DNA of 64,000 nucleotides from Pararheinheimera marina (lineage in GTDB: Bacteria > Pseudomonadota > Gammaproteobacteria > Enterobacterales > Alteromonadaceae): the NCBI RefSeq assembly GCF_042654345.1, contig NZ_JBHSGB010000006.1, positions 372,001 to 436,000 of the forward strand. Direction: 5' to 3'. The position numbers and the translations under genes are program-made. Positions 27,720-35,804 of the stretch are shown here, piece after piece. Position 1 is the first letter of the stretch. Each line of letters begins with the position of its first letter. The notes under the pieces were generated by a model. The model was not told where the DNA came from. It saw nothing but the letters and a program-made list of their open reading frames with translations, and made no database searches.

Positions 27720-28795
27720 CGGCAGTGCAACCCTCGTTAGGGCGTTTCTGGTACTGGCATCTGCTGTATTGGCTCAGTTATCTGCTGGTGAAGTTTATTC
27801 ATCTGGCGGTACTGGTGCCGCTGGATGGCCGCGCTGTGTTTCCTTATCTGATGATTTACCTGCTGCTAAGCTGCATTGCATTTCTGGTGACTGGTTACGT
27901 TGGTCAGCGCGAGCTGCGCGCGTCTCATAGTCTGCGCCAACAGGCCGTCATTCTGCTGCGTTGGCTGGTTCCCCTCTGGGTCGCACTGGTGCCGCTGCGC
28001 CAGTACCTGATGATGAACTACGCCATGCTCAACTATGAAAACGACGTGAGCCCGCTGCATTATTTATTGGCCTTTAATCTGGTGCTGATGCCCATAGCCG
28101 GCTGGGGGGCACTTTTTATGGTCTACAAAGCCAATGTGCTGGACCGGCTGGAATTCAGCCATCAGCAAGAGTTGGCCAGACAAGCCCGGATGACCCGGTT
28201 GAAAGTGCTGCGCTACCAGGTGAACCCGCATTTTATGTTTAACACCTTAAATGCGCTGAATTCGCTGATTGTGCAGCATAAAGGCCTGGACGCTGAAAAC
28301 CTGATCCTGCAGCTGTCGGCCTTTTTGCGCCATTCACTGAAAAACCACACCGAACATCTGATCCCGCTGAAAGAAGAACTGGACGCGCTGGCCGCGTATC
28401 TGGCCATTCAGCAGGTTCGTTTTGGCGAACGGCTGACCTTGTGCTGGCAGCTCGATGAGGCAGCACTGAACTACAAAATTCCGCCACTGCTGCTGCAGCC
28501 GCTGGCGGAAAATGCCATTAAATATGCAGTGTCTGAAGTCAAAGGTGCGGCGCAAATTCGGGTGGCCGTGCGCAAGTGCGACAGTCATATTCACTTGTCG
28601 TTGGCCGACAACGGCCCGGGCGCAGCACTGGCCGCCGGTTGGCCACTTCAGGCCAGCAGCGGCAGCCTGCAGAATCTGGCCGAACGTTTAAGCCTGCTGT
28701 TCGGCAGCAAAGCCAGGTTGGCGTTTCAGCAGCAGGATCAGCTTTTTACCGGTGAAATCTCGTTACCTCTGGAGTCTCTGGATGCAATTGATTAG
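27716..28795 (+). CDS. LytS/YehU-type sensor histidine kinase (second of a tandem pair)
   Basis: A 359-aa paralogue-type kinase with four membrane helices (about 10-135), a coiled coil, VLRYQVNPHFMFNTLNALNS (phospho-acceptor His) and an ATPase domain with PLAENAIKYAV and DNGPG. The start overlaps the first kinase by 4 nt, and the 3' end overlaps the response regulator start by 14 nt, giving strong coupling. Two kinases feeding one regulator could mean heterodimers or dual inputs. Confidence 0.9.
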   Translation: MTAVQPSLGRFWYWHLLYWLSYLLVKFIHLAVLVPLDGRAVFPYLMIYLLLSCIAFLVTGYVGQRELRASHSLRQQAVILLRWLVPLWVALVPLRQYLMMNYAMLNYENDVSPLHYLLAFNLVLMPIAGWGALFMVYKANVLDRLEFSHQQELARQARMTRLKVLRYQVNPHFMFNTLNALNSLIVQHKGLDAENLILQLSAFLRHSLKNHTEHLIPLKEELDALAAYLAIQQVRFGERLTLCWQLDEAALNYKIPPLLLQPLAENAIKYAVSEVKGAAQIRVAVRKCDSHIHLSLADNGPGAALAAGWPLQASSGSLQNLAERLSLLFGSKARLAFQQQDQLFTGEISLPLESLDAID

Positions 28796-29510
28796 AACCC
28801 TGATCGCCGACGATGAACCGCTGGCCATCAGTAACCTGAAAGCCAAGCTAGCAGCCTACCCAAACATTATGGTGGAACAAAGCTTTGATAATGGCGACGA
28901 CACGCTAGCCTATTTACGTCAGCATCAGGTCGACCTGGTGTTTCTGGATATTCAAATGCCGGGGTTAAAGGGCATCGAAGTGCTAAAGCAGCTGTCGAAA
29001 TCCTCAGCAATGGCGGCGCCACTGATTATTCTGGTCACCGCATACGACAACTATGCGTTTTCCGCGTACGAGCATTTCGCCTTTGATTACTTGCTCAAAC
29101 CCGTGTCGCGCCAACGCCTGGCGCAAACCTTACTTGATGCCAAAACCGCACTGGATAAACAGCAGCAACTGGTACCGCCACCTGTCACGCAAAAGCTCAC
29201 CTTTAAAACCGGCGCCTCAACCTTATTGCTGGACGATGTAGACGTATTGATGATTGAAGCGGCCGGCAATTACATGTGCGTTCATACCTTAAGTGAAAAC
29301 CTGATTATCCGTGAAACCATGAAAGAGTTGCTGCAGCGGCTGCCGCCGCAGTTTGTGCAGGTGCACCGCTCCTCCATCGTCAATCTGCATCACGTGCACA
29401 AAGTGCAGCCGCATAACAACGACTACCAGCTGCAACTGTCCAACGGCAAACAGGTGGTGGCGTCGAGGCGCTTTAAAGCCGACTGGTCGCCCAAATTGCA
29501 ACAGCTCTGA
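28782..29510 (+). CDS. LytTR-family response regulator
   Basis: A 242-aa two-domain regulator. The receiver domain has the acidic pair DDEP near the N-terminus, phospho-acceptor Asp56 in VFLDIQMPG, and KPVSRQRL with the conserved Lys. The C-terminal LytTR DNA-binding domain (about 140-240) contains IEAAGNYMCVH, QVHRSSIVNLHHV and SNGKQVVASRRF. I use the ATG at 28782, with GGAG upstream and inside the end of the kinase gene. A longer frame from 28752 lacks support. It probably controls nearby genes, but no LytTR site was identified. Confidence 0.93.
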   Translation: MQLIRTLIADDEPLAISNLKAKLAAYPNIMVEQSFDNGDDTLAYLRQHQVDLVFLDIQMPGLKGIEVLKQLSKSSAMAAPLIILVTAYDNYAFSAYEHFAFDYLLKPVSRQRLAQTLLDAKTALDKQQQLVPPPVTQKLTFKTGASTLLLDDVDVLMIEAAGNYMCVHTLSENLIIRETMKELLQRLPPQFVQVHRSSIVNLHHVHKVQPHNNDYQLQLSNGKQVVASRRFKADWSPKLQQL

Positions 29511-29587
29511 GCTGAGACTGTGCCTTCGCCGCACTACCAGACACAGAGTAAACGGGCAACAGCATCCACGCTGTGCGCAGCTGCCGC

Positions 29588-30292
29588 TTACCACGGCAGA
29601 GCCGTGCCATCCCAGTTCAGTAAAGCTCCGCTTTGTCCGGCAGTCAGCCCTGCGGCCACAGCTGCCAGCCGCTTTGCGGTCGCTAACGGACTTTGCAGTT
29701 GGCCAGCGGGCAGATTGTGCTGAAAAGGAGCGGACAGCTGGGTATCTGTAGTGCCGGGATGAATACTGACAATGACGGCCGTTTTGTTCAGCCGCCCCAC
29801 TTCAATGCTGACATTTTTTATCAACATATTCAGTGCCGCTTTGCTGATACGGTAGCTGTACCAGCCCCCCAGCATGTTGTCACCGATACTGCCGACCTTT
29901 GCACTGAGCACCAACAGTTTGACGGCAGGCCTTTTGTACAGGTAACCAAAGAGTAATTTCAGATAGAGCGCAGGCACCTGCACATTGCTGGCAAAACGAA
30001 CGGCAAGTTGATTGATATCCAGTTGGCGGATCGTTTTTTCCGGCATCGCCTGATTGTCATGCAGCACCCCATTGCAGATAAAGATGATATCCGGTTGTTG
30101 CGCCAGTGCGGTGGCGACACGCTCAGCACTGGTTGTTTCAGAGGTTAGCGGGTCCTGTATCCAGCGAATGCCAGGGAGCTGCAGTGAAGGTTGACGGCTG
30201 ATGACGACCACTGTGTGAGTCTCTGCATAGTGCTGTGCCAGCGCCAGGCCAATACCACTGCCGCCACCAATAATACATACCGACTGTGTCAT
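29588..30292 (-). CDS. Short-chain dehydrogenase/reductase (C-factor-like)
   Basis: A 234-aa SDR oxidoreductase. It has the nucleotide-binding GGGSGIGLALA (about 9-19), the ICNG segment in place of NNAG (about 73), and the catalytic YSYRISK (Tyr and Lys three apart, about 145-151), followed by HPGTTDT. The arrangement matches the CsgA/C-factor branch, whose substrates are mostly unknown. Its ATG overlaps the upstream flavoprotein stop by 4 nt, so the two are cotranscribed. Confidence 0.88.
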   Translation of the reverse strand: MTQSVCIIGGGSGIGLALAQHYAETHTVVVISRQPSLQLPGIRWIQDPLTSETTSAERVATALAQQPDIIFICNGVLHDNQAMPEKTIRQLDINQLAVRFASNVQVPALYLKLLFGYLYKRPAVKLLVLSAKVGSIGDNMLGGWYSYRISKAALNMLIKNVSIEVGRLNKTAVIVSIHPGTTDTQLSAPFQHNLPAGQLQSPLATAKRLAAVAAGLTAGQSGALLNWDGTALPW

Positions 30293-31266
30293 CGAACCAA
30301 TTCTCCCGCCAGTTGCACACCACTGAGCCAGGCATTTTCTACCCGACCGCCATTCAGCCAGTCGCCGGCCAACCCAAGCGCCAGTTCAGGCCGGTGCAGC
30401 ATGCCATAGCGTGGGTACAGCGGGTTTTGCTGAGCATAACGCCAGCGATGACAAAGCGTCATCTCAGCAGCCAAGGTTTGACCGGCAAGTTGCTGCACGG
30501 CCTCAATGGCGTAGCCCGCAATATCGCGGCTGTCTGCGTCGAGATGCTGCTGAGAAAAAGCCGCACCAAAGTGCAACAACCATTGTTCGCCATTACAACG
30601 GCCTGGCTTGGAGCTTTGCCGCGCCAGCCAGCTAAACGGGCTATTTGCATTGCCAAAAATGCCATCGTAAGGCCAGGGGCCAGACGCCAGCTCAAGATTG
30701 ACCGCCCAACAGGGCAGCAATGCTGGCATGGTAAATACGGCGCTGAGTTCAGTATCAATCACCCCAGCTTCGCGCAGCAAGGGTTCTGCTTGTTGCTGCG
30801 GTATCGCCAGTACCAACTGGTCAAACACGCCCAGGCTGATACCGTCACTGAATAGTTGCCAGCCCTTACCGTCAAAAGCCAGTCGGTCAACCTGGCAGCC
30901 GGTATGCAGCGCAGCGCTTTTCAGCAAAGCTACAACCGGCGCCTGCATCGACGGCACTCCAATAAAACGCAAGGTGTTATCAGGGGACGCAATTACTGCG
31001 CCCTTCTCAAGCCGGCCTAACCGGCCTTGCCACTGCGCTATGCTGCCATCGCGCAACCAATGTTGGCACTGAGCGATAAACCCTTCATCGCGGGCCGTGA
31101 AATACTGAGCCCCTAAGTCGAGGTAGCCCAGCTCAGTGCGTTTACTGCTCATACGGCCGCCTGCAGCGCGGCCCTTATCAAACAGCCTGACTTGCTGGCC
31201 CTGCTGAGTCAATTGACTGGCACAGGCCGCTCCGGCCATACCGGCCCCAATAATGGCGATGGTCAT
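30289..31266 (-). CDS. FAD-dependent amine-oxidase-like oxidoreductase (renalase type)
   Basis: A 325-aa flavoprotein with an N-terminal Rossmann motif AIIGAGMAGAACASQL (about 4-19), the FAD-linking FDKGRAAGGRMSSKR (about 29-43), and YLDLGAQYFTAR (about 48-59), which is the pattern of renalase-like NAD(P)-binding amine oxidoreductases. The C-terminal LGLAGDWLNGGRVENAWLSG closes the FAD fold. It is cotranscribed with the SDR gene by a 4-nt overlap. Substrate unknown. Confidence 0.88.
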   Translation of the reverse strand: MTIAIIGAGMAGAACASQLTQQGQQVRLFDKGRAAGGRMSSKRTELGYLDLGAQYFTARDEGFIAQCQHWLRDGSIAQWQGRLGRLEKGAVIASPDNTLRFIGVPSMQAPVVALLKSAALHTGCQVDRLAFDGKGWQLFSDGISLGVFDQLVLAIPQQQAEPLLREAGVIDTELSAVFTMPALLPCWAVNLELASGPWPYDGIFGNANSPFSWLARQSSKPGRCNGEQWLLHFGAAFSQQHLDADSRDIAGYAIEAVQQLAGQTLAAEMTLCHRWRYAQQNPLYPRYGMLHRPELALGLAGDWLNGGRVENAWLSGVQLAGELVR

Positions 31267-31597
31267 TCTGGATGTCCTGAATTTACCTACAATGATTCTG
31301 CTGTAACTACGCGGATAAGGCCGTTTACGATCAGCAGCAGGCTCAGCTTAACCGCCGGAGCATGACCAGGTGCAGGCACATTAAACATGTATGCCGCGGT
31401 ACCAGCTGTCATTTCCTGCGCTAGCTTTGTCAGTTTGCTGTCACAAAACCCCGCCCAATTATTGCCCAATGTTGCTAAATATTTCGGTGCCCCCTGCTGT
31501 CACAGCTGGCTTCCCAGTGGCCCCATTTGAGCAGAAAACCAACAAAAACAGCGCCAGAATTCAGGCATGGCGCGGTGCCATAGCGGAGGATACCCCA
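31267..31597. other. Gene-free spacer
   Basis: About 330 bp between the flavoprotein start and a small exported-protein gene, so it holds divergent promoters. A 60-codon minus frame at 31287-31469 has no recognisable product or ribosome-binding site. I see no repeats here. Confidence 0.3.
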
Positions 31598-31936
31598 ATG
31601 AAAGTTTTAGCTTCTATCGCCATTCTGACCGCAGTAATCTCTGGTTCAGCCCAGGCCAGCGACACTTCTTACAGCATGGACCCAAGCATTGAGCAGTTAC
31701 TGGTCAAGGTCTGCAGCCAAAGCCAGGATGACGACAAATTTGGCTTAAATAAAACCCTGAAAGCCAACCGGCTGAGCAAACAAAATGCGGTGGATAAAGT
31801 GGTCTGCAACGGCCAGCCGTTAGTGACTTTCGCCCGCAACTACGAAGCGCACAAAGTGGTAAAAATGCTGGAACGTTACGAGCAGCGCGGCAAAGGCAAA
31901 GTGTCTATTTCTGATGTAGTGGCAGCGCCGAATTAA
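31598..31936 (+). CDS. DUF3718-family exported protein
   Basis: A 112-aa secreted protein with a signal peptide (MKVLASIAILTAVISGSAQA) and a helical mature part with two cysteines (KVCSQSQDDD and KVVCNGQPLV), typical of the DUF3718 family found mainly in Alteromonadales and Shewanella relatives. GCGGAGG before the ATG at 31598 decides this start over upstream frames. It ends in a clear terminator. Its function is unknown. Confidence 0.8.
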   Translation: MKVLASIAILTAVISGSAQASDTSYSMDPSIEQLLVKVCSQSQDDDKFGLNKTLKANRLSKQNAVDKVVCNGQPLVTFARNYEAHKVVKMLERYEQRGKGKVSISDVVAAPN

Positions 31937-31962
31937 TGGCCCTGTCCTGGCCCTCTTCTTTG

Positions 31963-31995
31963 AATGCCAGTCGGTAAAGCTGACTGGCATTTTGT
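31963..31995 (+). terminator. Rho-independent terminator of the DUF3718 gene
   Basis: Stem AATGCCAGTC / GACTGGCATT with a short loop and a following T-rich run. Confidence 0.88.
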
Positions 31996-32090
31996 TTGAG
32001 ATGACAGAAAAGGTTTTTATTTATCCTGTTGGCGGCTGAGCCCGGTTCAGCACCCTCTCGCCAATCTGCTGAAAAAAGCATACAAACAGC

Positions 32091-32552
32091 TTACCCCAGC
32101 GGCCCTGACAGCACGCCACAGTACTGCATGGTCCTGCATACCAGCCACTGGGCAGAAGCAAACCCAGCACAACAAGCCAGCAGTCCGGTCAAAAAGGCCG
32201 CCCACGGCCCCATCTGCTTGCGGCGCGCAATCAATGCCGCGGCGACTGCAGCAATGCCTAAACCTGACAGCGAAAACAGGTGCCCAAGACCAAGCAGGCC
32301 ATCTGGCCTTGGCAAAGACACTTGCCAGGCCCAATACAGGAGGCAGGATAACACCAGTGCAGAAGCGGCACCGCTGGTCAACAACGGGGGTGCTTTGGCA
32401 AGTTGCACCAACCCCACCAAAGCAACCCAGCACACCGGGTAATACCAAACACCGACATAGAGCAGATCGCCCACCACCAACATTGCCGCCAGCAAAGCAG
32501 CACCTATCCCAAACGCAATAAGGCTATCTGTCCATCTAGACATGGTGTACAT
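32091..32552 (-). CDS. Small multi-helix membrane protein, unknown
   Basis: A 153-aa protein made almost entirely of about four hydrophobic helices (about 8-28, 30-50, 58-78 and 90-140), with little else recognisable. AGGAAT precedes the ATG at 32552. It lies just left of the attC array and of a 44-bp inverted repeat, and may be the first gene outside the array or a cassette that lost its attC. Function unknown. Confidence 0.55.
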   Translation of the reverse strand: MYTMSRWTDSLIAFGIGAALLAAMLVVGDLLYVGVWYYPVCWVALVGLVQLAKAPPLLTSGAASALVLSCLLYWAWQVSLPRPDGLLGLGHLFSLSGLGIAAVAAALIARRKQMGPWAAFLTGLLACCAGFASAQWLVCRTMQYCGVLSGPLG

Positions 32553-32569
32553 AATTCCTAAGGTTGAAA

Positions 32570-32613
32570 TGTAGTGGCTACAACGATATGGCCAAAATTA
32601 GTTGACCACTACA
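32570..32613. repeat. 44-bp inverted repeat resembling fused insertion-sequence ends
   Basis: Ends TGTAGTGG and CCACTACA are perfectly complementary, and the interior remains partly complementary. No transposase lies between, so it may be the scar or miniature form of an insertion element at the left edge of the attC array. Confidence 0.4.
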
Positions 32614-32665
32614 CGCTTTCGAGATCGCGAGCTTCAATAGTCGTTGGGGTTCGCATACTCAAAAC

Positions 32666-32756
32666 TCATAACGCCCAAATTTAGCGCGGAAAGCCGCGCA
32701 GCGGGTTGCCGTCGCAGCCAGCATTTTTTGCTGGCGATAAAATTTGATTGTTATGC
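32666..32756 (-). repeat. attC-like site 1 (end of the cytochrome-rhodanese cassette)
   Basis: On the minus strand it runs from GCATAAC (R'') to GTTATGA (R'), 91 bp. The inner arms AATCAAATTT and AAATTTGGGC are imperfect complements, and GC-rich hairpin segments lie between. It sits 30 bp after the cytochrome gene stop, as expected for an attC at a cassette's 3' end. Confidence 0.75.
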
Positions 32757-32785
32757 AGCCGCGACAAAATGATGACAATGTGATT

Positions 32786-33868
32786 CTAATCAATTACCTG
32801 ATTAACCTTTGCCTTACCTGCAACAACAGGTAATCCCATCTCAATCCATTTGATAATACCTTCATCTATGACCCCAGTATTTTTGTACCCTAAACTTCGG
32901 AGATGATTGATAACTGAATCTGAAGCGGCATGAGGACAGGCACAATAGGCAATAATCCACGTGCCATCATTAGGTAAGTTTTCCGCAATTCTTGATTTAT
33001 CTCTGTAATACGGCATCGGAACCGCACCAGGAATGTGGATACGTTGCCATGCTGAACCTGGCCGCGTATCCAAAATAATCATTTTATTATTATCTTTTAA
33101 TGCTTTTTCAACTTCGCGAGCGGGCACATATCTACCTTCTCTTAAATTAAATTGTGGTGCGTTCCCCTTGGGATTGAGCACATACTCATTTGGATTCGGC
33201 CATGGGGCAAGTTCAGGCGGTTGTGGGCTCCAACCCGAAGCCTGACTTCTGAGATAGGCAACGACATCATGAATCTCCTCATCCTTGAGAATTCCGGCAA
33301 AACTTTTCATCGGCGTGCCATCTCTTCCGTTTACGATAGCGTATTTCAAATAGCTGTCTGTTGCGCTCGATAAGAATAATTGGTCTGCTAACGCAGTACC
33401 GGTGCCACCTTGCCCCTTGTCTCCGTGACAAGTTGCACAGTTTTTACCATAAAGCTCTTTCCCCTTTGCCGCCTTTCCAGGAATCGGCGCCTGGTCTAAA
33501 TCTATTGGAGAGATATTCTCTTTCTGGGCAAGCCATCTGATCAATAAGATAATGTCTGATTCTGTCAGAGGTCCGCCTGCGTCTTTGATATACCCATCCA
33601 TTGCAGAATTTATCCGCCCAAATGCAATCGAATCAAACATCATCTGAGGGAATGCGGTGCTCAGCATCGACTTTGAACGTAAAGATGGCGCATGATCTGC
33701 CTTATAACCTTCCCGCTGCGCGCCGTGACACAAAGAACAATATCTTTGGTACATAGCGTCCGCTTTTGCCATCTCCACTTGATTTAATGGTGATAACAGA
33801 TCAGCCCGACATGGCGCATTGAAGCTCAAGGCGACAACAGCAAAAATGGCCAACAAAATCCTATTCAT
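32786..33868 (-). CDS. Secreted dihaem cytochrome c fused to a rhodanese domain
   Basis: A 360-aa periplasmic protein. A signal peptide (about 1-22) is followed by two cytochrome c domains with haem motifs CSLCH (44-48) and CATCH (144-148), each with a later Met candidate for the distal ligand (for example GTPMKSFAG). A rhodanese domain follows (about 255-350), with ILDTRPGSAWQRIHIPGAVP and the active-site loop starting YCACPHAAS (Cys309). The combination suggests electron transfer linked to sulfane-sulfur or thiol chemistry, but no pathway is shown. The ATG at 33868 has better AAGGA spacing than the one at 33874. It is the last gene of a large cassette, AT-rich relative to neighbours, directly before attC site 1. 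Confidence 0.9.
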   Translation of the reverse strand: MNRILLAIFAVVALSFNAPCRADLLSPLNQVEMAKADAMYQRYCSLCHGAQREGYKADHAPSLRSKSMLSTAFPQMMFDSIAFGRINSAMDGYIKDAGGPLTESDIILLIRWLAQKENISPIDLDQAPIPGKAAKGKELYGKNCATCHGDKGQGGTGTALADQLFLSSATDSYLKYAIVNGRDGTPMKSFAGILKDEEIHDVVAYLRSQASGWSPQPPELAPWPNPNEYVLNPKGNAPQFNLREGRYVPAREVEKALKDNNKMIILDTRPGSAWQRIHIPGAVPMPYYRDKSRIAENLPNDGTWIIAYCACPHAASDSVINHLRSLGYKNTGVIDEGIIKWIEMGLPVVAGKAKVNQVID

Positions 33869-34108
33869 ACACATAAATCCTTTTAAAATTTTAGTTTGTC
33901 AAAAGTTGCAAAAGTCTATCAGGGCTTACAACCTTTTCAGCAGCAACAACCCTATACTTATTTTGAAGTAGGTATTTAACAACCAATATTTTCCCATTTT
34001 CGATCCTGACCCTATGAAATATTTTTTGATACCGCCAAATAAATGATGGGTATCACTAATAACAACGACGATTCGTTAAATATGCGCAAAACAATATCAC
34101 CCGGAAAC

Positions 34109-34437
34109 TTATTTTGTCTGACAGCACATAAAAATAACCAACCCGAAAAAATAAAGTAAAAAAAATAACAGAGTTACTAGACCTAATTTAACCTTTAACC
34201 AGGTGCCTCCAATGCCAAATTTGAACCAAAGCCATCCACCAAACAAAAAAGCGAAAAAAAACATTAGCAAACCAAACCGGAATAGCTTTAAGGAAAACCT
34301 CTCAACTATATCTGTGTTTTTACCAGATTCCCGCCCTCTTTGTAATGCAAAATGGCTCTGGGCAGAACAAAAACACATGCCAACCAGCCTATTACAAATA
34401 ATATATGTGCGGTTTTAATGATGAAGTAGATAATAAT
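34109..34437 (-). pseudogene. CopD/HemJ-like membrane protein, frameshifted
   Basis: On the minus strand one frame reads KTAHILFVIGWLACVFVLPR then AILHYKEGG, the characteristic start of small CopD-domain membrane proteins. The remainder (TDIVERFSLKLFRFG and two more hydrophobic helices to FFGLVIFMC) continues in a different frame after about 34330. A single-base insertion or deletion in the stretch around 34325-34345 would join them. No ATG opens the first frame; an AAAGGAG site is followed by ATT/ATC codons. It could be a decayed gene or a sequencing error. It lies between the 4-helix gene and the cytochrome gene in one cassette. Confidence 0.65.
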
Positions 34438-34521
34438 CTCCTTTAATCATCACGCTTGATTCACGGGTTTTAGCAAGGCCCAATGAACGCAGCAAAAAAA
34501 TCGAATTATCTGAAGCTATTG

Positions 34522-34902
34522 TCAGGTCGCAATAAGCAGCTGATTGCGCCATTTCCATTCCATTGCAGCCAACCCGCCTACAAAAACAGCCTCGACAATT
34601 AGATGAGCGCAACCCAATAAAGTCATATTGCCAGAAAATTGGGTGACTATAGCGATACAAATCAAAGCCCATATCCCATTTGCGCATACTAAAATTTTTA
34701 TTAAACTTTCTTGCCGTCGTCTTCGAGTGGCAAGCGTAAATGAATACCACGCATACAATAAGTTTACAGTTCCTATAACCAATAAAAAACTTTGTGAGGT
34801 CGAGTATAAATCGGTCAGCCAGCCGGAGAGTGAGATCACTAAAATTCCGGCGAGTGCACCAGCAGTGCAGTCTATCCATAGAAGGTTCTTGGCTATTTTC
34901 AT
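34522..34902 (-). CDS. Four-helix membrane protein, unknown
   Basis: A 126-aa protein with four hydrophobic helices (about 12-30, 36-58, 68-90 and 95-112) separated by short loops; a RRRRQ stretch after the second helix gives a positive-inside loop. No family recognised. It is the first gene of the large cassette, beginning about 50 bp after the attC core at 34949, and lies upstream of the CopD-like and cytochrome genes. Base composition is AT-rich. Confidence 0.65.
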   Translation of the reverse strand: MKIAKNLLWIDCTAGALAGILVISLSGWLTDLYSTSQSFLLVIGTVNLLYAWYSFTLATRRRRQESLIKILVCANGIWALICIAIVTQFSGNMTLLGCAHLIVEAVFVGGLAAMEWKWRNQLLIAT

Positions 34903-34948
34903 ACATCTATTGCTTCTTTACTAAAGCGGCTTAACTAACGCCTAAACG

Positions 34949-35048
34949 GCATAACGCCCCAATAAGCGGCGGATAATAGTTGGCTAAAATAGTGAACGAA
35001 GTGAACGCAGCCAACTGTTATGCGTCCGACTTGATTGGCTTGTTAGAG
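34949..35048 (-). repeat. attC-like site 2
   Basis: A 100-bp site. On the minus strand it runs from CTCTAAC to GTTATGC, with arms AAGCCAATCAAG and CTTATTGGGGC and an inner stem around AGTTGGCTG / AGCCAACT. It begins right at the stop of the 85-aa gene. A second GTTAGTT lies just beyond R'. Confidence 0.75.
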
Positions 35049-35306
35049 CTACTTTTTATTTGGTTTAATTAATATTAAGCGCATTAATGGGCGAGCAATT
35101 AACAAAATGAACGCCAACAAAACTACGAAAAGAACACCTAATTGATAAAACTGGTTTAAACCATACAAAAATGAGCTTTCACTAGGCTGCGTAATTTGAA
35201 AGTAGAGAAATAAACTAACAGCACTTACCACTATCAATATGACCACAAGCAAAATTGTATTTAGCGGTTCACCATATTTAAATTTAATTTCGTCCTCGTC
35301 GCTCAA
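35049..35306 (-). CDS. Small two-helix membrane protein in a cassette
   Basis: An 85-aa protein starting with an acidic segment (SDEDEIKFKYGEP) followed by two long hydrophobic helices (about 17-36 and 51-75) and a basic tail. It starts with TTG after GGATCGGAG. It lies between attC-like sites 2 and 3, which makes it a single-gene cassette. No family recognised. Confidence 0.65.
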   Translation of the reverse strand: MSDEDEIKFKYGEPLNTILLVVILIVVSAVSLFLYFQITQPSESSFLYGLNQFYQLGVLFVVLLAFILLIARPLMRLILIKPNKK

Positions 35307-35329
35307 AATACACTCCGATCCTTAGGTAG

Positions 35330-35404
35330 CTCTAACGATGCCCGCAGCGGCGAGCGTAGCGAGTCCAACAGCCGAAGGCTGCGTGCTGCCGGGCCTTGTT
35401 ATGC
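35330..35404 (-). repeat. attC-like site 3
   Basis: A 75-bp site. On the minus strand it runs from GCATAAC to GTTAGAG, with complementary arms AAGGCCCGGCAGC / GCTGCGGGC and a GC-rich inner hairpin. It overlaps the last codons of the 106-aa gene. Confidence 0.8.
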
Positions 35405-35719
35405 CAATTGCCGAAGCCAATCATTGAACCACTCCTTGGGCATTTGTTCGGCCTCAAAGTCTTTGGTCCGGAGCTCTTCAAGCGTATATGTGTTTGCCAG
35501 ATAGAGATCCCACTGCGTTTCCACATCAGTGAGAACAGGGAGCAAACTCTCAATTTCTGGATCGGCATCAACATCAAGATACTGACACCAGAACCTATCG
35601 CACCATTCTGCGATCTGCCTGTGCGAGTATGGGGAAGCTTCTGGGGTTGCGCCCCACCCAAGCATTTGTGTCACTGATTCTCGCGTAAACGGCATTTCCG
35701 CTGGAGCACTTGGTTTCAT
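35399..35719 (-). CDS. Unknown cytoplasmic protein in a cassette
   Basis: A 106-aa acidic protein with many aromatic residues (EWCDRFWCQYLDVDADPEIE, TQWDLYLANTYTLEEL, KEWFNDWLRQLA) and no helices long enough for a membrane. I do not recognise the family. The ATG at 35719 has AGGTG 9 nt upstream; a GTG at 35731 is an alternative. It lies between attC sites 3 and 4, a single-gene cassette. Confidence 0.65.
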   Translation of the reverse strand: MKPSAPAEMPFTRESVTQMLGWGATPEASPYSHRQIAEWCDRFWCQYLDVDADPEIESLLPVLTDVETQWDLYLANTYTLEELRTKDFEAEQMPKEWFNDWLRQLA

Positions 35720-35743
35720 AGTTCGGAGCACCTACTCACTAAG

Positions 35744-35803
35744 GCATAACGCTCGAGTTAAGCCGCGCCGCGAAGCGGCGTCGGCTTGAACGAATTGTTA
35801 GAC
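35744..35803 (-). repeat. attC site 4, aadA type (60 bp)
   Basis: On the minus strand it runs from GTCTAAC to GTTATGC, with arms AATTCGTTCAAGCCGACGCC and the complementary GGCGCGGCTTAACTCGAGC. This is essentially the classical 60-bp attC of aadA1-type cassettes, differing mainly near the R' end. It begins 1-2 bp after the aadA stop. Confidence 0.93.
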
Positions 35804-35804
35804 A

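Noticed and set aside
31287..31469. 60-codon minus frame in the spacer before the DUF3718 gene
   Set aside because: No ribosome-binding site and no recognisable product.
34415..34906. 163-codon minus frame overlapping the 4-helix protein gene
   Set aside because: The 126-aa frame in the same place has a clear four-helix pattern, while this one has a non-protein-like composition.
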